A stretch of DNA of 64,000 nt from Cepaea nemoralis. Taxonomy: Eukaryota; Mollusca; Gastropoda; Stylommatophora; Helicidae. The position numbers and the translations under genes were made by a program. How positions within the stretch are numbered: the stretch's first letter is position 1; each line of letters opens with the position of its first letter. The stretch lies in assembly GCA_014155875.1 (NCBI GenBank), contig JACEFZ010014528.1, positions 39,073-103,072 on the forward strand, written 5' to 3'. Below are positions 1-12,837 of the stretch, one piece after another. Under the pieces are notes generated by a model, which searched no databases, was not told the origin of the DNA, and worked only from the letters and a program-made list of their open reading frames with translations.

Positions 1-2360
1 GAAAGTTTGGTCGAGATATTTCTGTATTTGGCCAAACTTTCCAGATTTGCTTAAAATTTTTAGTACTTTTCATAAGTTTGACTGAGATTTTTATAAGTTT
101 AGGTTGAAATGTGGCCAAAGTTGTTCACTTTGGTTAACAAATTTTCCTACTTATCATAAGTTTGGTTGAAATTTTGCCAAACTTTTCACAAATGGTTAAC
201 AAATTTTCCTATTTTTTTTTAAAGTTTGATTCCAAATTGGCCACATTGTTCACATTTTGGTTAACACATTTTCCTACTTTTCATAAGTTTGACTGCGATT
301 TTTATAAGTTTGGATGAACTTTTGCCAAAATTTGTCACTTTCGTTAACATATTTTCCTACTTTTCATAAGTTTGGTTGAAATTTTGCCAAACTTTTCACT
401 TTTGGTTAACAAATTTTCCTACTTTTTATAAGTTTGGATGAAAATTGGCCAACATATTTTGCTTTGGTTAACAAATTTTCCTACTTTTTAATAAGTTTGA
501 ATGAAATTTGGCCAACATTTTCGTTTTGGTCAACAAAGGTTTCTAATTTTCATAAGTTTGGCTGATATATTTCTTTACTTGTTCAATATTTGTTGCCTTT
601 GGTTAACAAAAGTTTCCAACTTTTTATACATTTACGCGCAATATTTCTTTATTTGACGACTATTTTTCACATTTGGTTAATAAAGTTTCCTAATTTTCAT
701 AAGTTTGATGCGATATTTCCTATTTTGGTCAGCACTTTTTCATCTTTGGTTAACAAAATTTCCTATTTTTCATAAGTGTTGACAAGATATTTCGTTACGT
801 GTACCATATTTTCCCCATTTGGTTAGCAAACTCTCTTACTTGGCCAAGATTTTATTCTATTTGGCTAACAAATTTTCCTACTTTTCATAAGTTTTGACGA
901 GATATTTCGTTACTTGGTCAATCTTTTTCCTTCTTTTTATAAATATGGTTAAGCTATTTCTTTGTTTGGCGGCCCTTTTTCCCATTTGGCTGACTAATTT
1001 TCCTATTTTCTAATATGTTTAGTTGAAATATTTCTCTCTTTGGTCGATATTTTGTCACCTTTGGTTAACAAAGTTTCTCATTTTGCATGCATTGGGCCGA
1101 TGTATTTCTTTACTTGGTCAATATTTTTCCCATTTGGCTAACATATTTTCTTACTTGGCCAAGATTTTTTTCCAATTTCGTTAATAAATTGTCCTACTTT
1201 TTATAAGTTTGAACGAGGTATTTCTGTATTTGAGCGACATTTTCCCCTTTGGTTAACACATTTTCCTACTTTTCTTAAGTTTGGCCGAGATATTTCTGTA
1301 TTTGGCCGACATTCCCCCCCCCCCCTTTGTTTGACAATATTTTCTACTTGTTATAAGTTTAGTTTATATATGTCTCTCTTTGGCTGATATTTTTCACATG
1401 TGGCTATCAAATTTTCCTACTTGGCCAATATTTTTACTCTTTGACTAACAAATTTTCCTAGTTTTTATAAGTGTGGACGAGATATTTCTGTATTTGGCCG
1501 ACATTTTTCACATTTGGCTAACAGATTTTCCTACTTGACCTAGGTTTTTTTTCCCCTTTGGGTAACAAAGTTTCCTACTTTTCATAAGTTTGGGTGAGAT
1601 ATTTTTGTATATGGTTTAACTTTTTCCCATTTGGCTGACAATTCTCCTACTTTTTATAAGTTTGGACGAGATATTCCTCTCTTTGGCTGATATTTTTTCA
1701 CATTTGGTTTACAAAGTTTCCTACTTTTCATAAGATTGAACTATGTATTTCGTTACTTGTTCAATATTTTTTTTTTCTCTTTGACTAGCACATTTTTCCT
1801 ACTTGGTAAATATCTTTCACATTTTGGTTAACAAAGTTTCCAACTTTTCATAAGTTTAGTTGAGATATTTCTATATTTGGCCGACATTTTCCCCGTTTGG
1901 GTGACATATTTTCTCACTTTTTACAAGTCTGGACGAGATATTTCCGTCTTTGGCTGATATTTTTTCACATTTGGTTAAGAAGTTTTCTTACTTGGCCAAT
2001 AATTTTCCTGTTTGGCTTACAAATTTTCCTAGTTTTCATAAGTGTGGATGAGATGTTTCTTTATTTGGCCGACATTTTTCATATTTGGGTAACAGATTTT
2101 CTTATTTGACCTAAGTTTTCCCCCTCTGGCTAACAAAGTTTCCTACTTTTCATAAGTTTGGCTGAGATATTTGTATTTTGGCCTAACTTCTTACCATTTG
2201 GCTGACAATTTTCCTACTTTTCATAAGTTTGGTTGAAATGTGGCCAAAATTTTTCCTTTTGGGTACCAGCTTTCCCTACTTTTAATAAATTTGTTGGAGA
2301 TATTTATAAGTTTGACCCATATTTATTACATTTGGCTAACATATTTTCTTATTTGACTGT
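1..2360. repeat. Degenerate AT-rich satellite, about 75 bp unit
   Basis: The stretch is a long run of imperfect tandem units. Each carries recognisable blocks in the same order: a TTTCATAAGTTTGG-like block, GAGATATTTCTGTATTTGGCC, a TTTTCACATTTGGTTAACAAA-like block and TTTTCCTAC. Recurrences of the TTAACAAATTTTCCTAC block lie roughly 55-85 bases apart. Units differ by many substitutions and indels, so the array is old. Short open frames inside it (for example near 590-775 and 1897-2109) are by-products of the AT-rich repeat. Confidence 0.85.
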
Positions 2361-2999
2361 TGAAGTGAACTTTTGTCTGGATGTGATACGGGGCAATGAA
2401 CAGCCTCGCTGAAGAACATGTATTGGTCTTGGAAATGTGTTTCTATGGAAAAATGCAAAGTCCTGTATAGACACATAAAGAGGTAGTGAACGTGTAAAAT
2501 GCTTGCTCTGAATCGTCCTACCGTCGCTGGTTAGGACAGTGGAACGTGAAAAGCCACGTTACATGAGACACCTAAGGTTGAGTCGGGCTATTTTGTTGTG
2601 TTCGTGTGTAATATTATACATCTGATAGGTTGCGTTAGCCACTCGTCGCTGTATGACCGTCTAGTTGTTAGGTAAAATGCATGTCTTCCTCGACTGACGT
2701 CGGTGATCACATCTATGCACTGTGACTATGAGAAAGGTTTAGTCGACCACTGTGATGACTTGGTTATAGTTGTACACACTAAAATCAAAAGTGTCTTATG
2801 TTTATTGAGGGTAGGATATTCCTTGGTGTTACTCAGTGGACCTCCCTAACGGATACAGAAAAGATAGAGAAGGGCGACCGTTTTAGTCTTAAGATGCCAA
2901 TGTTGACGATGTAGTGGCATCACTCCCATACATGGTGATCATCATGAGGTAGGTCCCCTGGTTGGCAATCGACAGTTTTTCTGTAGTATCCTTCTTAAC
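2361..2999. other. Intergenic sequence, nothing recognised
   Basis: No coding frame of note, no terminal repeats and no tRNA-like boxes were seen. It separates the AT-rich satellite on the left from the 148 bp array on the right. Confidence 0.5.
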
Positions 3000-4020
3000 C
3001 ACGTGTGCCATACTCGCTACATTCAATAATATCGGTCTTTTTACTTTTCAAGGTTTTCATTTGTAATCCATATGATGATAGTGTTAGGGAAGTACTTATC
3101 TAGCTACAACGCTACTCACTCACCCCTTACTAACGAATTTCACTAAGCTATACCCGGTACAGTCGATAATGCCGGTCATCTTTACATTTTAAAGTTTTTA
3201 TTTGTAACCTGTATGATGATAGTGTATAGGTCACTACGGCACTCTACAGATTACCAATAACCGTTAACCACCCCTTACCATCGAATTTCACTAAGCCATA
3301 CCCGCTACATCCAGTACTACCGACCATCATTATCTTTTAAGGTTTTCATTTGTAATATATGCGATGATAGGTGTATAGGCCACTATGACACTCCACAGAT
3401 CACTAATAGCCACTACACACCCCTTACCAACGAATTTCACTACGCTATACTTGCGACAATCAAAAATATCAGCCATCTTTACTTTTTAAGCTTTTCATTT
3501 GTAACCTGTATGATGATAGTGAACAAGCCACTGTGACCCTCTACAAACCACTAGAAACTGCTATCCGCCCCTTACCAACGAATTTCACTTAGCTATATCC
3601 GCTACAATCAATAATATTGGCCATCTTTACCTTTTTATGGTTTTCATTTGTAACATGTGTGATGATAGTGTATAGGCCACTACGACACTCTACAGATAAC
3701 TATTAGCAGCCTCCCACCTCTTTCCAATGAATTTCACTAAGCTATACTCGCGACAATCAATAATATCGGCTATCTTTACTTTATAAGATTTTTATTTTAA
3801 ACCGTATGATGATAGTGAACAAGCCACTGTTGCCATCTACTGATCACTAATAACTGCTACCCACATTTTACCAACGAATTTAATTAAGCCATACCTACTA
3901 AAATCAATACTATTTAAGATTTTCATTTGTAACACGTATGATGATAGTGAATAAGCCACTATGACCCTCTACAGATCATATACCCGCCATATTTACATTC
4001 TTACTTATTAAGGATTTCAT
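3000..4020. repeat. Tandem array of about 148 bp units
   Basis: Seven imperfect units are recognisable from the block GTTTTCATTTGTAA followed by ATGATGATAGTG. This block starts near 3053, 3194, 3342, 3491, 3640, 3787 and 3918, which gives spacings of 141-149 and a shortened last unit. Each unit also contains a CCCCTTACCAACGAATTTCA-like block and a CTACAATCAATAATAT-like block. No coding potential is seen. Confidence 0.85.
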
Positions 4021-4599
4021 ATGATACCGGTCTCGACCCGAGGTTCAAACTGCCTAGTCCTGCCCCATACGGCGACACCTGTGCTCTACGCCTGATTTCC
4101 CACCCCACGCCCGCTCGCCCCTTAGACCACCTCAAGGAAATACACTGTAACTCTAAGCCTTACACCGCACCAATGGAATTATGATAGTTTTAATGTCCAA
4201 TACAGATAAAGAAAGAAGACGAAAAAAGTAAGAAACCGAGGAGGAAGGGCACTGTAACCTTAACACAGCATCAATCGTTGGCATCAACTATTACTATCAG
4301 CAATTATTAAATATAAAAATATAAAATTCGCAACATTAAAAGTGAGGTAATAGTGTAAGAAAACTCGTTTATTTATTCATGAGTTGCATCCCTTGAAAAT
4401 CTGGCCCCAGTTGGTGCAGTTTTGTGACGTTTCGCTTGCGGTGGTAGACTTTTTATATAGTAAAAAATAAAGGTGTGCACCTGATTTCCGCTTCCGTTTG
4501 CACGTAACTTACTACTCTTCTCTTCAACCAACGGAGAAGTGTTGTTCACTTTGTATCATACCATCTCTTTCTGTTCTGTGTACATCTTGAAAGTTCATT

Positions 4600-4601
<2 letters not shown>
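4021..4601. other. Intergenic sequence, nothing recognised
   Basis: There is no convincing ORF or repeat apart from a purine-rich patch near 4205-4250. It ends at a CA microsatellite. Confidence 0.4.

Positions 4602-4673
<72 letters not shown>
4602..4673. repeat. (CA)n microsatellite
   Basis: About 36 uninterrupted AC dinucleotides. The apparent poly-Cys-Val ORF on the minus strand is only a translation of this repeat. Confidence 0.98.
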
Positions 4674-4675
<2 letters not shown>

Positions 4676-5040
4676 GTGCGAGCCACAACAATAATGACTA
4701 ATATACAAACATACCTACCTAAAGACAGACACGCAGACAAGACAGGTAGACAGACAGGGAGACAAGCACACGCGTTCAACTTAAGGTGGTATGTATGGAG
4801 TAAGAGCTAGGTAAATAATAAACCTAGCGATAACTGTTCAATTCAACGCTTCATGCCGTCTTCCTTTTGTTTGATTCCCATGCAGGTACAACTGGGAAAA
4901 TCCAGGTATGGTGAGAATAGACTTGTTGCCAATCAAAGAGCGGAGCTAATGGTCATTGGACTGCTGATTCATTGTTTAATGTTTGTTGTTCATTAGGCAG
5001 CAAAAAGACCACAACAGTTAAATTATTTAGATACTGAACA

Positions 5041-5105
5041 AGCTAGGTAGTTAGTTAGTTAGATAGTTAGTTAGTTAGTTAGTTAGGTTAGTTAGTTAGC
5101 AGGTT
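5041..5105. repeat. (TTAG)n tetranucleotide tail
   Basis: A run of AGTT/TTAG repeats. In this window the same tetranucleotide ends several LINEs (12.9 kb, 31.15 kb), so it is probably the 3' tail of a largely lost retrotransposon. It is four bases long and should not be read as the TTAGG telomere repeat. Confidence 0.75.
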
Positions 5106-5340
5106 AGACTGAGACCAAAGAGAATCTACACAACTAAACACAAATCTAGCCCCAGGATTAATATTATTAATACTCACGATCCTGATAAGTGCTTTGAGTT
5201 CCAGCAGCAACTTGAAGTCGCTTTCACTGATACATCAGAAAATTATACAGTAAATGAAAAGTGGGGTAAACTTAAGGAAACTCTTGATAAAACAGCGGCG
5301 GGGGTTGTGAGGTTTTTTTGTGGGTTTATAGATAATTACA
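5106..5340 (+). pseudogene. LINE ORF2 fragment between endonuclease and RT
   Basis: An open frame with no start codon runs from about 5106 to 5340. It includes a basic stretch (RLRPKR), then residues FEFQQQLEVAF and WGKLKETLDKTA. This pattern of a short acidic/aromatic motif followed by W..LK..L...A is typical of the linker between the endonuclease and reverse transcriptase domains of jockey/CR1-like LINEs. The family assignment rests on this pattern alone. Both ends are truncated and the frame stops after about 78 codons. Confidence 0.5.
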
Positions 5341-8340
5341 GAAGCTCCAATGAGTGAAGTTCTATAAAGTATATATCTCTATAAAAGATACAGGTTAGTA
5401 ACAGCAAGTTTTGTCTAGAGGCAATGATATTTATTCTCGCAGAACCCTTGTAGAGAAACCATTTAGAATTTGGCTCATCGAGTACCCCCACTGTGAGAAA
5501 TTAGACCCAAGTTTAAGTTCAACACAGAATTATTATTAGATGATTTCTCTTCTAGGTTATATAGAGGTCTTGGCAGTTAGCCACAGCAACAAATGAAAAG
5601 CAGTTCTCTCATCTATCCTGTTGACTGTGCTCTGGTCGCCAACCTCATTCTTGATCTACTAAATATTATTACAAGTGACACAAGACACCTGAACAAATGA
5701 CCACTTTGACAACTGGACCATTGTAGTGAACATACACAACAACCACTGTACTTTACACCGGTTGAACAAGACATAAACATGAGAAGATCTTGACAACAGT
5801 TGGACACCCATTCACAAGGAATGGTCACACCAACAGATTAGACAAGTCATACATCATGGAAGATACTTGACAACATCTACACAGGACTTCCACAATATCA
5901 GTAACCAACAACAACAGTAGAGTAAACAGTCATCATGAAGATGCTTGACAACAGTTGGGCAATTCAATCACAACAGTATACAAGACAACCACCGAGACAT
6001 GTATCTCAAAACTGTTCTCTTACTATCATAATTTTATTAATGTCTTATGAGGATCAAGTGAAGACTCGGGCTTCATATTTTGCCAACAATTTACATTTCA
6101 AAATTTGGTAATATGCAATATAATTGACAATGATTATGAAAACCCAAATACATCACCCAATGTCCCAATAGAGCATCAATTTAAAACAAACCCTCATCCT
6201 TCACATCTCTACTCCATAAAGTTATCCTACACCACACTTAATTCACGCATATATCATTCCTTCAACTGTCAATGAGGGAAACACATGATAAACTTATAGT
6301 CTGGGGCAAGCATATGGATACTCTGCTCCACTGATCTGTGCACATCCTGTTATCACCTATGAAGGGTGTTGGGAAAGTCTCAGGTTGCAGTTTTCCCCAT
6401 GATGTTTTCCCAGGTAAGGCTATTTATTTCCTGCTGTGACTAGTTCGAAGAAATTTACAGGCATGTCTTCCCCATGGTGAGTAGACTGTTCACGAAGTTG
6501 ACAACTGGGATTTGTTTTACGTTTCTAGTAGAGGAAGATCTAAAAAAAAACCACTATGTCCCAGCATTCTTCCTTTCCAGTCTATCTCTCCTAAAGTTTC
6601 TGTTGGTACTGAATCACAACACCTAATCATCATTAATCCATTTGTGAATTTGCTCTATGTATTATCCTTCTTCACTGTTAAGCTTTTCAGTCTATAATAA
6701 GCTGGAATACTCCTCAAGATGTGGTTTGAGGAGAAATATGGTAACCTCCAGGTACACATAATATTCACCCTTAGCCAGTAGAGGCATGCTGAAAACCAGG
6801 TGATCTCTCCCTTCCTAAGGTTACTTCTTGAATTTCTCTTGAAGATATAGCCCGGAACATTTATAAAAATGGAGAGCAACTCTGTATTAGGCTTTTAATA
6901 GAAGACTTTATTTCAGTGCCATCTGTATCGGCTAGAATTTAGTCAATTCAGGCTGAGTATTTTCAACCTGTGGTTATGTGGTACTATTGGAGAGTCCATC
7001 TTATAAAGCTGGATTGAAGGTTAGAGCCCAGGACTTCCTTGGAGTTGTCCTGGTAATTGAAGGCCTCCCCATCTTCCTCATTCTCTGTTAATAAACAAAG
7101 GCACAACATGTGTTTTACATCTGTTTAAACATTGTCATAGTTATGCAGTACCATTACAGATTCAGAGAGGAATGGGAGGGAGAGAGGAGTGTGACATTCA
7201 AACACCTGCCCCTCACTGGTGATTGAAGTGATATTTTATTTGGTGGTCTGGGGTGATATCTTTTCTCAAGGTTCATAACCAAATTGTGAAATCATAGGCA
7301 CATATGCTTAATCAGGGGCAGCTTCACACAATTATCAAGCACCATGTAATTATTTGTCTATATAAATTCTCACAATAAGTAGATCACAGGGGACCGGTGT
7401 ACCATGAGAACAGACAGTGTGATAATCATTCAGAAGTAGGCATTGTAAGGCAGCAATCATTTTTAAGCCAGACCTGAGCAGACAGCATAAAATGAACACC
7501 ATCATGAGGCATATTTGCTGAACAATCATCATAAGGCAGATATGAGATAGATAGAAGACAGGCATCTTTCATGACTGCACTAGGCAATATCATTAAACTA
7601 ATGGCAATGGACCAATTAGCAATTCATAAAGAATGTCCTATCTCATTCACACTCACACCGCCATGCCAAACTTCCCCCTCTCAAACTAGACCAGTTTCAT
7701 AAGCACCATCAAATCATCATCATCATCATCATGTTGTGCTCTTTTCCCATAAGCAATAGCAATATCTACTGCAGTGGGTACTAAGCAATATTGCATAAGC
7801 AATGCTCTCACATGTGGAATACACATATGAAAGAAAACATGAATTTTCCCTGACACATAGCATGAGTCTTCCCATGTATTCAGCTGACTAGACACTATAG
7901 GTTCGAACACATGTTGCTCCTTATTGGAATGTAGTTCATATAAACCTAAACCATTGTTGCAAAAGAACCAGTGCATAATGTCAAAGAGAAATTGCATCCT
8001 AGGCAAATCTATATGAATGCTTTTGTCAATTTTCTTGAGCATAACATAGCCACCAGACATTACAGGAACTTAGTAATTCTGAAGTGCAATGCAGTCCTGC
8101 AAACATGGATATAATAAGCGTCTTTACTTTTACAAATATGAGAGGTCAATTATACAATCACCAACTCATTCACTCAAACATTCTCAGCCATTATAAGGGA
8201 AAAATTACATGTAGCATCTATCACGAAGTTCTTGATGATAAGTGCGTGATATGGTCGTTGTCTAGGTAACGATGCTCCTGGTGTGTCAATTGAGCTATCT
8301 AACTGTCTCACAATGCAACTCATCCCAGTAATACACATCC
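5341..8340. other. 3 kb without a recognisable gene
   Basis: Only short ORFs are present. Between about 5,690 and 6,000 a motif like TTGACAACAGTTGG recurs with ACAACAACCAC-like blocks, suggesting a decayed minisatellite. A 124-codon minus-strand frame at 7686-8060 ends in six aspartates encoded by an ATC microsatellite near 7717-7732 and shows no domain I recognise. Confidence 0.4.
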
Positions 8341-9555
8341 ATCAGTCATTAAACAAGATTGAGTTGGCGCACATAATCCTTTAATACAGAAAGAACACGG
8401 ACAAACGGAACATCCTTATATATCCAGAGACAATATAATCCATAGAATATCCATATCCTCCTCACAACTTAACGCGCACACATCACTGTCTTCTCACGGC
8501 CTGCTTAATCTCAAATCCACAAGACAGGTAATCCAGCTCCTATCCACAGCTGGACCTCACACAATACACCCACACAATGGGTCTAGTCTCCACTAACTAT
8601 CCAACCCACTCTGGGTTCAGGCCTCTATTAACTATCAAACCCCCACTGGGTTTTAGGCCTGCATTCACAACTGGGAGAACAACACTGCAAAAGAACTGAC
8701 CCACAGTCAGTCTAAGCTCCCACGTATTAGCCCACCGATCCGCTCGGCGCTAAAACATGAACTGTCCTCCAGCGACCCGACTCCTCAGTCGGTCCCAGCT
8801 TCCACTGCCCAGTCAAGCCTAAAACTGTCTCTCTTCCCATCCACCCTGGGGGTCTCCACTCACCCTCACCATTATTTCTCATGGCTGGTTGTTTTTCCCG
8901 TAGTCCCGCTACAAAGGTCACTCATCTCAATGTCAATGACGCAGGCATATGTCACATCACACATTCTGAAACAGAACTGCCAAAGGTAACTCGCAAGAGC
9001 AGTGTACAGTTTGGTTAAGAATGGGTCATGATAGGCACTCAACGAATGTTCAGAGCGTACACATGTTTTGCAATATGCATTGAGCGTAGTTTACACTCAC
9101 AAGCATATGCAAATCATCAAATCAGACAGACAATAGACATGGTAAGAATATTTCACTGTGGTAGACATGATAGGTTGGAGCAGCAGTTTTAGTGTCACTG
9201 TACAACGAAGTTCTGTCTTCATTTCTACATTTTCTCAAGAAAATACTCTGCCATTCGTCTCTCTCTCTCTCTTATCATCAGGCCTACACATAACATATAA
9301 AATAATTTTGTGGTACCTGAGGTAGCAGAAAACTACATCCTAGAGAATGATTCGGCATGTTTTATCACTGCATCTTGAACACACCTTATCTGGATGGTAT
9401 CAAATCTTCGACTAGGGGGCTAATTAAGTATTAGCCTAGAAAATAGCGTTACTCGCCCAAGGGTCACCCAATCAAATGGAGTCCCCGCCTCTCATCTACC
9501 CTCTCCTAATCTAGAATATTCTAAGTTATTCCTACTCAGGGTTATCAAGACGGCT
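8341..9555. other. Unassigned region
   Basis: It contains a short direct repeat around 8575-8660, where two phrases ending in CCCACTGGGTT-like and AGGCCT blocks recur, and a CT-rich tract near 9260. No domain-bearing ORF and no terminal repeats are seen. The LINE that follows begins abruptly around 9,556, as expected for a 5'-truncated insertion. Confidence 0.35.
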
Positions 9556-11473
9556 TACGTTGTTTAACTTTTGAGTATTGAGAAATGTAAATGGACTGGG
9601 GATGCGAACGTCTGGAAACATTATGTTACAGGGGTTTACGGCACTGTGGATCATAAGATGCAGGACTTGTTTTCGGCAAACAGCCAGACACTGCAGCCCT
9701 TGATTGATAACAAGAAGATGGCTGTCTTAAGAAACAAGGAAAGAACAACACGTAACACTCTGAGTGAGCTGAAGAAAGCTAGGAAGGATGTGAAAAAGGC
9801 AGCCAGATAGTGTGCAAATGACTATTGGATCAAGTTATGTGAGTTCATTCAAAATGCAAGTGATAAGGGAAACATCAGAAACATGTTTTAGGTATAAAAA
9901 AAGCCCGTGGTCCAATGATCAAAAGAAGCGCACCACTGAAAACCTTCACCAGAGTAAACATCACTGATAAGAAACAGCAGATGGATAGATGGATAGAGCA
10001 CTTTTTGGAGTTTTACTGAAGTGAGACCAAACTAGCGGATGATGCCCCCAACGCCATAGAGGCCCTACCAACTCTTGAACACCTGGACACACTTCCCACC
10101 ATAACAGAAGTTAAGTATGCTATAAATGAACTTGCATCTGGCAAGGCTCCAGGTAAGGATGGAATTCCAATAGAGGTTATCATGAGCGGGCAGGACACAC
10201 TCACTCTACAGATCCACCATCTAATAGAACTATGCTGGCGAGAAGGACAAGTTCCACAGGATTTCAAAGATTCAAGCATCATAACACTGTACAAGAACAA
10301 GGGCGATCGGAGAAGACTGCAACAACTATAGCGGTATCCCACTTCTGTGTTTTGCTGCGAAAGTATTTGCCAGAATTGTTCTGCGCAGACTTAAAGTCAT
10401 GGGAGATCAAGTCTACCACGAATCACAGTGTGGCTTTCGACAGAACCGGTCTACCATTGATATGATATTCTCATAGCAAAAAATGCCGTGAACAGAATCA
10501 ACCAATGTTTATTGCCTTCATCGACCTCACAAAGGCATTTGATTTGGTCAGTCGTGAGGGTTTGTTCAAGGCACTAAAGAAGACTGGTTGCCCTCCAACT
10601 CTTCTGTCCATTGTGGAATCGTTCCACACAGGCATGAAGGGTATAATCAAGTTTGACGGTGCAACTTCAGAAGAGTTTGAAATTAAGAGTGGAGTTAAGC
10701 AAGGTTGTGTACTGGCTCCCACCCTCTTTGGAATATACTTTTCACTTGTACTGAAATATGCCTTTCGTGATCAACAACACATGGTCTCTAAATTCAGCCC
10801 AGGATTTGTGTTATGGAGAGGTATAAACTCCATTTTACAAACTATCGTCTGTCAAGACGGCAAGGTGCCAGTCAGTCAGTCAGTCAGATCAGGATGGTGG
10901 TACATACATTCACTCACGCTCAGATGGCGGCCTCTACAATGCTCAGAGAATGAAGGCCAAGACCAAAATTTGGAGGGTACTGATCAGAGAGTAGCTTTTT
11001 GCAGATGATGCTGCAGTTACGACCCACTCTGAGGAAGAATTACAACTACTATCTGAATTCTGCAATGCTTGTTCTGAATTTGGTTTAACAATTAGCAAAA
11101 GGAATACACATATTATATCGCAAGGTGCACATGGGGTACTATCAATCTTTATTTACGACGCCGAACTAGAGATGGTAGATCATTTTACATATCTAGGATC
11201 AGAGGTAAATAGCAAATTATCCCTAAATCAGGAAATCAACATCCGGATTGGTAAGGCAGCAACAACAATGAACATGTTAAGAAAAAGAGGCTGGGAAAAC
11301 AGGAAGCTTACTGCCAAAACAAAAGTCCTTTGTCTATCAAGCCTTTGTCCTTAGTACTCTTCTTTATGACTGTGAAGCCTGGACAACTTACTCACACCAA
11401 GATAAACGTTTAAACAGCTTTCATATGCGGCGTCTGTGAAGAATACTTGGTATTAAGTGGCAAGACAAAATCA
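9556..11473 (+). pseudogene. Jockey/CR1-like LINE ORF2 remnant (linker plus RT)
   Basis: This is the 5'-truncated remains of a non-LTR retrotransposon reverse transcriptase, spread over several frames with stops. In order I see the linker (frame 9571-9810, with the YGTVDHKMQDLF motif), RT finger residues (ELASGKAPGKDGIP near 10130), the palm motif FIDLTKAFD near 10520, GVKQGCVLAPTLFG near 10700, and LFADDAAV near 11000 carrying the FADD catalytic pair. Thumb-like sequence (DHFTYLGSEVN) lies near 11175. These are hallmark RT motifs. The frame is broken by stops (for example 9808 and 10017), so it is dead. It continues after each insertion listed below. Confidence 0.85.
10774..10886 (+). mobile_element. 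113 bp SINE-like insertion with (AGTC)n tail
   Basis: It interrupts the RT coding of the surrounding LINE between the GIYFSL and RSDGGLYN segments. A 5 bp GATCA is present on both sides (10769-10773 and 10887-10891). It ends in TCAG repeats. A close relative lies at 54,119-54,205. Its last ~35 bases (ACAAACTATCGTCTGTCAAG and on) match the 3' end of the host LINE at 12,845-12,885, the usual sign of a SINE that borrows a LINE's 3' recognition sequence. No pol III boxes were identified. Confidence 0.65.
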
Positions 11474-11486
11474 CAAATACTGAAGT

Positions 11487-11861
11487 CCTGGTGTTCCTTG
11501 CCAGTGAGAAGTCCTGATCGTTCGGGTCCACATCGATTGACGGACGTCAGTCGCGGCGATTGGGCAATCTTGAGCATAGACTACTATGGGTAGCGTTGTA
11601 GTGTTCTGTTGTGACAATTTGGCGTGTCCAGCGTGTGCCACGTGGTTACACACCCGCTTCACGCGCCAATGATCCGGGGCTTGTTTCCGGATCCGGTCAT
11701 GGATATGCACTTCTGACGAGCTCAAACGAGAGCGAAACTCGAGTATAGTGCTTCCGTGTTGACGTGGATGGGCCTTATGTTCATACCAGAATGCGATCGG
11801 CGTTGCCAGTAGTGGATTGTGCTCAATATTTAAATTTCAAATCCCGAAACAACCAAATAAT
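11487..11861. mobile_element. 375 bp insertion with 13 bp target duplication
   Basis: CAAATACTGAAGT occurs at 11474-11486 and again at 11862-11874. The LINE coding sequence reads continuously if the interval is skipped. The inserted sequence is GC-richer than its surroundings, has no ORF of note and shows no terminal inverted repeats. A long target duplication without inverted repeats indicates target-primed reverse transcription, so this is probably a SINE or truncated LINE 3' end of a family not otherwise seen here. I did not find convincing A and B boxes. Confidence 0.75.
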
Positions 11862-11874
11862 CAAATACTGAAGT

Positions 11875-11999
11875 ATTGGAAAGATCAGGTTGTGTGACGG
11901 TTTATTCCATGCACAGCCTTCGTAGACTTAGATGGATAGGACATGTTAGGAGGATGGATGCTGGTAGAATACCAAAGAACATCTTTTTTGGTGAATTAT
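11875..11999 (+). pseudogene. LINE C-terminal segment (continuation)
   Basis: This continues the LINE of 9.5-11.5 kb. Translation gives the conserved HSLRRLRWIGHVRRMDAGRI block, typical of the region after the RT domain in jockey/CR1-like elements. It is cut off by the next insertion at 12,013. Confidence 0.8.
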
Positions 12000-12012
12000 A
12001 GATGGGTAAGAG

Positions 12013-12519
12013 GGGTAATACGATGTGAATAGGAATGGCCAAAAATGCTTTCAACGGCATGAAATCAGTATTTACATCTAGAGAGATTAATAACGCATTA
12101 AATATGAGAATCGTCAAATGCTACGTATATTCAACGCTACTGTATGGCGCGGAAGCCTGGACATTGAACAAGCAACTAGAATGTCGCATAGAAGCCCTGG
12201 AGATGTGGATATAAGGACGAATATGTCGTATTTCTTGGAAACAAAAACAATCAAATGCAGAAGTTCTAGAAAAACTGAGGAGGCGAGTGAAATATTTCGA
12301 CCATGTTAAAAGACAAGATACTCTTATAAAAATCATTCTGGAAGGCAAGGTTGAGGGGTAATTAGCAAGAGGTAGGCAACGATACAAGTGGGAAGACAAC
12401 ATAAAGAGATGGGCGAACATCAGCCTGACAGAATGTACAGTCAAGGCGAGAGACAGACAATGTTGAAGATCCATTGCAGCCAACCTTCATTGTGGAGACG
12501 GCACCTGATTGATTGATTG
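12013..12519 (+). mobile_element. RTE-like LINE 3' fragment, family 2, with (TTGA)n tail
   Basis: A 13 bp duplication, AGATGGGTAAGAG, flanks the insert (12000-12012 and 12520-12532). The insert encodes the C-terminal region of a LINE ORF in several frames: GIAKNAFNGMKSVF, INNALNMRIVKCYVYSTLLYG, then VKYFDHVKRQDTLIKIILEG and WRSIAANLHCGDGT. It ends in GATT repeats. A second copy of the same family is at 35,849-36,590. It is 5'-truncated, inserted in the older LINE, and not coding-competent. Confidence 0.85.
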
Positions 12520-12532
12520 AGATGGGTAAGAG

Positions 12533-12835
12533 ACCTCAGGGTCAGCCTCTACTCGATACAAAGATGTGTGTAAGTGAGACATGACTGATACAGACACTGA
12601 CAATGCACATTGGGAGCAAGTCGCCGCTCAACGTGTTGCATGGAGGGCAAATATCAGAAATGGAATACAGACAAAGGAGAAAATTATTGCAGATAAGTCA
12701 CACACCGAGTGTAAGATGGTGCATAATGGCGGAAACGACCACGTGTTCGCATACATCCACTGTGGACGAACATTTACAGCACGAATTGGCCTTATCTGTC
12801 ACATTCGCTACCGGCAAGAGTTGTAGTTATTATGT
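12533..12835 (+). pseudogene. LINE C-terminus with degenerate C2H2 finger
   Basis: This is the last coding segment of the jockey/CR1-like LINE. The frame 12581-12826 contains a WEQVAAQRVAWRANIRNG helix-like segment and then HCGRTFTARIGLICHIR, which resembles the single C2H2-type zinc finger that closes many LINE ORF2 proteins of this class. The first cysteine of the finger is missing in this frame, so it is degenerate. The stop is at 12824-12826. Confidence 0.7.
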
Positions 12836-12837
12836 CT

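Noticed and set aside
5041..5105. TTAG repeats as telomeric DNA
   Set aside because: The unit is four bases, not TTAGG or TTAGGG, and in several places it is clearly a LINE tail.
7686..8060. 124-codon minus-strand ORF ending in a poly-Asp run
   Set aside because: The Asp run is an ATC microsatellite and there are no domain motifs, so a chance frame is the simpler reading.
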